In this document: positions 57,562 through 64,000 of the stretch, one piece after another
How the letters are laid out: each line of letters begins with the position of its first letter
Numbering within the stretch: position 1 is the first letter of the stretch
Source: Aegilops tauschii subsp. strangulata
Lineage: Eukaryota > Streptophyta > Magnoliopsida > Poales > Poaceae
Direction: 5' to 3'
DNA: 64,000 nt
NCBI RefSeq assembly: GCF_002575655.3
Contig: NC_053037.3
Location: 505,122,544 to 505,186,543 of the forward strand
Notes under the pieces: model-generated
Databases searched by the model: none
What the model was told of the DNA's origin: nothing
What the model saw: only the letters and a program-made list of their open reading frames with translations
Made by a program: the position numbers and the translations under genes

Positions 57562-58133
57562 ATTAGGAGAATGATGTGATGGACATGACCCATCCGTTAG
57601 CTTAGCATAATGATCATTCAGTTTTATTGCTATAGCTTTCTTCATGTCATATACATATTCCTTTGACTATGAGATTATGCAACTCCCGGATACCGGAGGA
57701 ATGCCTTGTGTGCTATCAAACGTCACAACGTAACTGGGTGATTATAAAGATGTTGTACAAGTATCTCCGAAGGTGTTTTTTGGGTTGGCATAGATCGAGA
57801 TTAGGATTTGTCACTCCTAGTATCGGAGAGGTATCTCTGGGCCCTCTCGGTAATGCACATCATAAGAAGCCTTGCAAGCAATGTGACTAATGAGTTAGTT
57901 GCGGGATGATGCATTACAGAACGAGTAAAGAGACTTGCCGGTAACGAGATTGAACTAGGTATGAAGATATCGATGATCGAATATCGGGCAAGTAACATAC
58001 CGATGACAATGGGAATAACGTATGTTATCATTACGGTACGACCGATAAAGATCTTCGTTGAATATGTAGGATCCAATATGAGCATCCACCAGCGTAGGAA
58101 TTTTTTTGAAATTGCATGCTACGTTTCCCAACA
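57562..58133 (+). mobile_element. Angela/WIS-like Copia LTR (LTR-B), remainder with internal deletion
   Basis: ATTAGGAGAATGATGTGATGG continues the LTR exactly where 13173 stops. It runs to GAGCATCCA near 58088, then skips about 1 kb present in the copy at 60406-61911, and ends TACGTTTCCCAACA at 58133. Confidence 0.85.
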
Positions 58134-58134
58134 G

Positions 58135-58147
58135 TGCCATCCGAGCC
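58135..58147 (+). other. Primer binding site of the Angela-like Copia
   Basis: TGCCATCCGAGCC follows the LTR end by one base; it is the usual site (TGGCATCCGAGCC) with a G lost to C. Confidence 0.7.
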
Positions 58148-59373
58148 AGGTCTATGCGTAGATGATATGCACGAGTAGAACACAAAGAGTTGTGGGCGGT
58201 GATCGTCATACTGCTTACCACCAATGTCTTATTTTGATTCGGCGGTATTTGTTGGATGAAGCAGTCCGGACCAACCTTACGTGACCACATTCATGAGACC
58301 GGTTCCACCGAAAGACATGCAACTAGTTTTGCATAAAGGTGGCTGGCGGGTGTCTGTTTCTCCTACTTTAGTTGAATCGAATTTGACTGCGGCCGGTCCT
58401 TGTTGAAGGTTAAAATAGAAAACTTGATAAATCACCGTTGTGGTTTCTGTGCCGTAGGTAAGAATGGTTCTTGCTAGAAGCCCATAGCAGCCACGTAAAA
58501 CTTGCAACAACAAAGTAGAGGACGTCTAACTTGTTTTTGCAGGGCATGTTGTGATGTGATACGGTCAAGACATGATGTGATACACGTTATTGTATGAGAT
58601 GATCATGTTTTGTAAAGTTATCGGCAACCGGCAGGAGCCTTATGGTTGTCTCTTTATTGTATGAAATGCAAACGCCATGTAATTGCTTTACTTTGTCACT
58701 AAGCGGTAGCGACAATTGTAGAAGCAATAGTTGGCGAGATGACCACGATGCAACGATGGAGATCAAGGTGTCGAGCCGGTGACGATGGAGATCATGACGA
58801 TGCTTCGGAGATGGAGATCAAAACCACAAGATGATGATGGCCATATCATGTCACATATTTTGATTGCATGTGATGTTTATCTTTTATGCATCTTATTTTG
58901 CTTAGTACGGCGGTAGCATTATAAGATGATCCCTTAACTAAATTTCAAGGTATAAGTGTTCTCCCTGAGTATGCACCGTTGCGACAGTTCGTCGTGTTGA
59001 GACACCATGTGATGATCGAGTGTGATAGACTCTATGTTCACATACAACGGGTGCAAGACAGTTTTGCACATGTGTAATACTTGGGTTAAACTTGATGAGC
59101 CTAGCATGTACAGACATGGCCTCGGAACACTGGAGACCAAAAGGTCGAACGTGAATCATATAGTAGATATGATCAACATAGAGATGTTCACCATTGATGA
59201 CTACTCCATCTCACATGATGATCGGACATGGATTAGTTGATTTGGATCACGTATCATTTAGATGACTTGAGGGATGTCTATCTAAGTGGGAGTTCTTAAG
59301 TAATTTGATTAATTGAACTTAATTTATCATGAACTTAGTCCTGCTAGTATTTGCATATCTATGTTGTAGTTCA
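58148..59373 (+). other. Leader of the Angela-like Copia
   Basis: About 1.2 kb without a supported ORF, rich in GATGATGG and GGAGATCA words; typical of the untranslated leader of this family. Confidence 0.7.
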
Positions 59374-60405
59374 ATGGCCCGTGCTACCGTTCCCCTGAAT
59401 TTTAATGTGTTCCTAGATAAAGCTAAGTTGAAAGATGATGGTAGCAACTACACGGACTGGGTCCGTAACTTGAGGATTATCCTCATTGCTGCACAGAAGA
59501 ATTATGTCCTTGATGCACCGCTAGGTGAAAGGCCTGTTGCAGGAGCAGATGCTGATGTTTTGAACGTCTGGCAAGCTCGATCTGATGACTACTCGATAGT
59601 TCAGTGTGCCATGCTTTACGGCTTAGAATCGGGACTTCAAAGATGATTTGAACGTCATGGAGCATATGAGATGTTCCAAGAGTTGAAGTTAATATTTCAT
59701 GCAAATGCCCGAGTTGAGAGATATGAAGTCTCCAACTAGTTCTATAGCTGCAAGATGGAGGAGAACAGTTCTGTCAGTGAACACATACTCAAAATGTCTG
59801 GGTATCATAATCACTTGACTCAGCTGGGAGTTAAATCTTCCAGATGATAGTGTTTTTGACAGAGTTCTTCTATCACTGCCACCAAGCTACAAAGGCTTCG
59901 TGATGAACTATAATATGCAAGGGATGGAGAAGACAATTCCCGAGCTCTTCGCAATGCTTAAAGCTGCGGAGGTAAAAATCAAGAAGGAGCATCAAGTATT
60001 GATGGTTAACAAGACCACTAGTTTCAAGAAAAAGGGCAAGGGAAATAAGGGGAACTTCAAGAAGAATGGCAAGCAAGTTGCCACTCCCGAGAAGAAGCCC
60101 AGAGCTGGACCCAAGCCTGAAACTGAGTGCTTCTACTGCAAAGGGACTGGTTACTAGAAGTGGAACTGCCCCAAGTATTTGGCGGATAAGAAGGATGGCA
60201 AAGTGAACTAAGGTATATTTGATATACATGTTATTGATGTGTACCTTACTAATGCTTGTAGTAGCGCCTGGGTATTTGATACTGGTTCGGTTGCTCATAT
60301 TTGTAACTCGAAACAGGAGCTACGGATTAAACGAAGATTGGCTAAGGACGAGGTGACGATGCGCGTCGGGAATGGTTATTCATTGTTTGGTGCCAGCGTC
60401 GAGAA
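59374..60405 (+). pseudogene. Copia gag and start of protease, with stops, pol deleted
   Basis: ATG at 59374 starts a gag (FLDKAKLKDDGSNYTDWVRN) with stops near 59644 and 59738 and a frame change near 59845. The knuckle CFYCKGTGY has a stop where Trp is expected near 60155. The protease motif WVFDTGSVAHICNS lies near 60270-60310. After VTMRVGNG the sequence switches at about 60406 to LTR, so the rest of pol has been deleted. Confidence 0.85.
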
Positions 60406-61911
60406 AGATGTGATGGACAAGACCCATCCGTTAGCTTAGCATTATGATCGTTCAGTTTTATTGCTATTGCTTTCTTCATGTCAAATACATATTCCTTCGA
60501 CTATGAGATTATGCAACTCCCGGATACCGGAGGAATGCCTTGTGTGCTATCAAACGTCACAACGTAATTGGGTGATTATAAAGATGCTCTACAGGTATCT
60601 CCGAAGGTGTTTGTTGGGTTGGCATAGATCGAGATTAGGATTTGTCACTCCGAGTTTCGGAGAGGTATCTCTGGGCCCTCTCGGTAATGCACATCATAAG
60701 AAGCCTTGCAAGCAAAGTGACTAATGAGTTAGTTACAGGATGATGTATTACAGAACGAGTAAAGAGACTAGACGGTAACGAGATTGAACTAGGTATGAAG
60801 ATACCGACGATCGAATCTCGGGCAAGTAACATACCGATAGACGAAGGGAATAACGTATGTTGTCATAACGATTCGGCCGATAAAGATCTTCGTAGAATAT
60901 GTAGGAGCCAATATGAGCATCCAGGTTCCGCTATTGGTTATTGACCGGAGAGGTGTCTCGGTCATGTCTACATAGTTCTCGAACCCATAGGGTCCGCATG
61001 CTTAACGTTCGATGACGATATTGTATTATACGAGTTATGTGATTTGGTGACCGAATGTTGTTCGGAGTCCCGGATGTGATCACGGACATGACGAGGAGTC
61101 TCGAAATTTTTGAGAGGTAAAAATTGATATATAGGACGATAGTATTCGGACACCGGAAGTGTTCCGGAGTGTATCGGGTAATTATCGGAGTACCGAAGGG
61201 GTTACCGGAACCCCCCGGGGGAATATATGGGCCATATGGGCCATGAGAGGGAGCACACCAGCCCACAAGGGGGTGCACCCCCTTATGGAAGGTGGCCGAA
61301 TAGGAGAAGGAGAAGAGGGGGTTCGGCCCCCGTTCCTTCTCTTCTCCCCCCTTCCTTTCTTCTCCGGTGAAAAAAAGGAAAGGTGGGGGGGGGGTGCCAC
61401 TTGGGGAAACCCCAAGTAGGATTCAGATCCTACTTGGGGCGCCCCTGGCTGCCTCTCCTCCCCTCCCACCTATATATATATGGGGAGGGGGCGCCTAGAA
61501 CACACAACATCAATTGCTAGCCGTGTGCAGCGCCACCCTCCACAGTTTACACCCCCGGTCATATTCTCGCGGTGCTTAGGCGAAGCCCTGCGCGGATCAC
61601 TTCACCATCACCGTCACCACGCCGTCGTGCTGACGGAACTCATCTACTTCCTCGACATCTTGCTGGATCAAGAGGACGAGGGACGTCATCGAGCTGAACG
61701 TGTGCAGAACTCGGAGGTGCCGTATGTTCGGTACTTGATCGATCGGAGCTAGAAGAAGTTCAACTATATCAACCGCGTTCTCAAACGCTTCCGCTTTCGG
61801 TCTACGAGGGTACGTAGACATACTCTCCCCCTCGTTACTATGCATCTCCATGGAAAGATCATTGCGTGTGTGTGTAGAATTCTTTTGTTTTTCATGCAAC
61901 GTTTCCCAACA
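60406..61911 (+). mobile_element. Angela/WIS-like Copia 3' LTR, truncated at its start
   Basis: GATGTGATGGACAAGACCC matches about position 270 of this LTR, so the first ~270 bp are missing. It runs to TTTCCCAACA at 61911. A TATATATATA box lies at about 61471-61480. CCTCC at 61912-61916 pairs with 14209-14213. Confidence 0.88.
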
Positions 61912-62199
61912 CCTCCTCCTCCGGCTACTCCTCTCCCTCCTCCTCCGGCTCCGGCAAGTCCGATGCTACTTATTAGTTGTGGCGTGGGTTTTAGACCCAA
62001 CGCTGCTACGGTGGATTGTCCCAGGAGGCACGGTGGGGACCACTTAGTAGTTGCGCGGGGTCACCAGTGCCCGCGCTACTTCTACAGTTTACCTACGGCG
62101 CGGTGTTTTACCCCGCGCTACCGCTACTTACCAGTAGCATGACCCCTTTAACCCGCGCCATTGTTATGTGATTGCCTATAGGGTTTTTTTCTAGTAGTG
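61912..62199 (-). mobile_element. End of a second CACTA transposon
   Basis: The minus strand at 62199 starts CACTACTAGAAAAAAACCC, a canonical CACTA terminus, and continues with repeated CGCGGG/GTAGCG words as in a subterminal region. The Angela-like insertion split it (CCTCC). The GC-rich piece at 14209-14350 may belong to it. Its other end was not found. Confidence 0.7.
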
Positions 62200-62828
62200 A
62201 GCCGACGCAAGCTTGCTTCAGCTTTTCATGAATACATGGGAGCCCGTCAAGATTTCGTCGGATGGTCCTAGATGGCATGTTACAAGAGCAACTTTAGTCC
62301 GGACATCGCGGAACCCTTAACAAGCTCGGGAGCTACTAACTGTATAGGGTACCGGGGGTATCCAACCTAATTGGAAGTCAGCCTGCTAACTGGCCTCATG
62401 TCTCAGATAAGGCCTAAGCCCCTCGTCATGTCAGTGGGCCTCACTCCAAAAGTTCTTCTACTTAGCGCCCAAGACTTCGCCTTGTAAATCATGTCGGATC
62501 GTTAGGCCGACATGATCGGACTATGGCTCTTGTAATCCTAGACCTCATCCTCCTTTATAAGGTGAGGCCAAAGACTACTCTAGGGCATCTCATATTCGCA
62601 TAGGTGAAATCCTAGCTCCGGTATAACCTTCATATTCTCCATTGTAACCCTCATACGAGGCATCCATACATCAATCCAACCAAAGCATGAGTAGGGTATT
62701 ACCAAGATGTGGGAACGAACCTATATAAAAACTTCGTGTGCAATACCTTATGTTTTTTTGGATCGACAAATCCTCTTCCATGGCTTCTTTATGTTCATAA
62801 ATTTCAACAATAAGTGATGTCGCTCGTG
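62200..62828 (+). other. LTR-like remnant, unclassified
   Basis: 62395-62700 looks like the end of a Gypsy LTR (CTTTATAAGGTGAGGCC, CCATACATCAATCCAACC, GGGTATTACCAAGATG). No clear ends or coding part are present. Confidence 0.4.
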
Positions 62829-64000
62829 TGCTATTGCGTACCACGACCATTGTTATTTTACTAGTGTCGAAGTTTACTTGCGGGCAAAGTGGGCCCAGAT
62901 GCCACCTCAACTCTCCTTTTTGGTCCCTTCCAAGATCACGCTCAAGCTCCACCACCGATGCCATGCATATCCGTTAGATGTCCCATGCGCCCTTCCCAAA
63001 TGGCTTCCGCACCACGACAACAACAACCCCTCCCCCACCACACCACGGCAACAACAACCCCTCCCCAACCGCACCATGACAACAACAACCCCTCCCCCAC
63101 CGCACCACGGCAACAACAACCCCTCCGCCACCGCACAACGACAACAACAACCCCTCCACCACTGCACCACGGCAACAACAACCCCTCCCCCACCACACAA
63201 CGACAACAACAACCCCCCTCCCCCACCCCAAGCTTCCTTGTATCAATCCTCGCCAAACATTTGTTAGAACACAATTGTCACAAGCTACCTCACTGCTGGC
63301 ATCCATATACACAAACATGCAACTACTAGAGTGGCAACCAAATGCATCACAAACGTGAGGCAGATGATACAACCATACAAAATGCCTATAATGACGTGAA
63401 AAATGACTAATTACGCCTAAATAAAGGAACACAAACCATCCATCCTTTGAGCCCGGGTGGCGATAGTAAATTAGGAAATCATGAGCGCGATTATACAAAC
63501 ATTATTGTCCATTCAAGAACATAAATACCATGTATTATTGCTAGAAGTTAACCCTTGTTGTTAACTGTTAAGATAACCTTTTCACACTAAGAGACTCTGT
63601 CCGTGTGCTATAGCGTACCACAACTGTTGGTATTTTACTCGTGATGTAGCTTACCTGTGGCCAGAGTGGGCTTGGACCCCCACCTCGACTCTCCTTTAGG
63701 CTTTTGGTCCCTTATAAGATAATGCTCAAGCTCCACTGACGACACCATGCATATCTGTCAGATGTCTCATCCGCCCACCCCCAACAGCTTCCGGATCACG
63801 ACAGCAACAACCCCCTCCCCTCCCCCGCCCCAAGCCTCCTTGTAGCCTTCCTCGCCGGACATTTGTTAGAACACATCTGTCATGAACTACCTCACCGCTG
63901 GCATCCATACACACAACCACGCAACTACTGGAGTGCCAGCAAAGTGCATCACAAACGCGAGGCACGTGATACAACCATACAAAAACATATATTGACGTGA
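62829..64000 (+). repeat. Tandem duplication, two units of a non-coding repeat
   Basis: Unit 1 begins near 62829 (GTGCTATTGCGTACCACGACC) and unit 2 near 63605 (GTGCTATAGCGTACCACAACT); both continue with GCTCAAGCTCCAC, GCATCCATA and GATACAACCATACAAAA. Unit 1 is longer because it holds a 31-bp minisatellite. The window ends in unit 2, so more units may follow. Confidence 0.85.
63011..63227 (+). repeat. 31-bp minisatellite, seven units
   Basis: Units start at 63011, 63042, 63073, 63104, 63135, 63166 and 63197 with ACCACGGCAACAACAACC and variants, followed by CCTCCCCCACC. The period is exactly 31, so ORFs across it rotate through all frames and are artefacts. Confidence 0.95.

Noticed and set aside
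62878..63498. Overlapping ORFs on both strands near the right end
   Set aside because: They are created by the 31-bp minisatellite and give rotating Pro/Thr/Asn or Gly/Val/Cys repeats.

Overview
The window is gene-poor, transposon-dense nuclear DNA of a grass, most likely a wheat-group (Triticeae) chromosome. The evidence is nested Copia LTRs of the Angela/WIS type, a Fatima-like Gypsy element, CACTA transposons, Stowaway MITEs with CTCCCTCCG ends, and many decayed pol genes. Family names rest on recognition of LTR ends and proteins; no database was searched. I found no rRNA, tRNA or CRISPR.

Layout. 1-3742: 5' part of a Gypsy pol gene (+), cut by Copia-1 at a GATAC target site. 3743-7940: Copia-1 5' LTR, leader, gag and start of pol (+). 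7942-13172: Copia-2 pol, gag and 5' LTR (-). 13173-14208: two pieces of Angela-like LTR (-). 14209-14918: an Athila-type LTR end and the first part of another LTR (LTR-R2). 14919-45741: a 30.8-kb CACTA transposon. 45742-46573: the rest of LTR-R2. 46574-51187: 3' part of the Gypsy element (-), with a spliced antisense gene. 51193-54290: Copia-1 3' LTR and RT/RNase H (-). 54291-57556: Copia-2 RT/RNase H and truncated 3' LTR (+). 57562-61911: the rest of the Angela-like Copia. 61912-64000: a second CACTA end, an LTR-like remnant, and a tandem duplication with a 31-bp minisatellite.

The main structural result is that the two halves of Copia-1, Copia-2 and the Gypsy element lie in opposite orientation about 46 kb apart, yet their target-site duplications match across the gap (GATAC at 3738 and 51188; ACATC at 13173 and 57557; CCTCC at 14209 and 61912). 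This is what an inversion of about 7941-54290 would leave, with both breakpoints inside Copia pol genes and some pol sequence lost at each.

The inverted block contains the giant CACTA. Its right arm carries the remains of a CACTA protein gene (41.7-43.9 kb), with three E2F-like sites upstream. Its interior carries gene-like cargo: a complete two-exon F-box/DUF295 gene, an AP2-like ORF, a 3'-5' exonuclease-like ORF, a two-exon coiled-coil gene, a SINA-like pseudogene and a further ORF with one stop. No intact CACTA transposase (TNPD) was seen, so the element is probably non-autonomous and can be read as a gene-capturing transposon.
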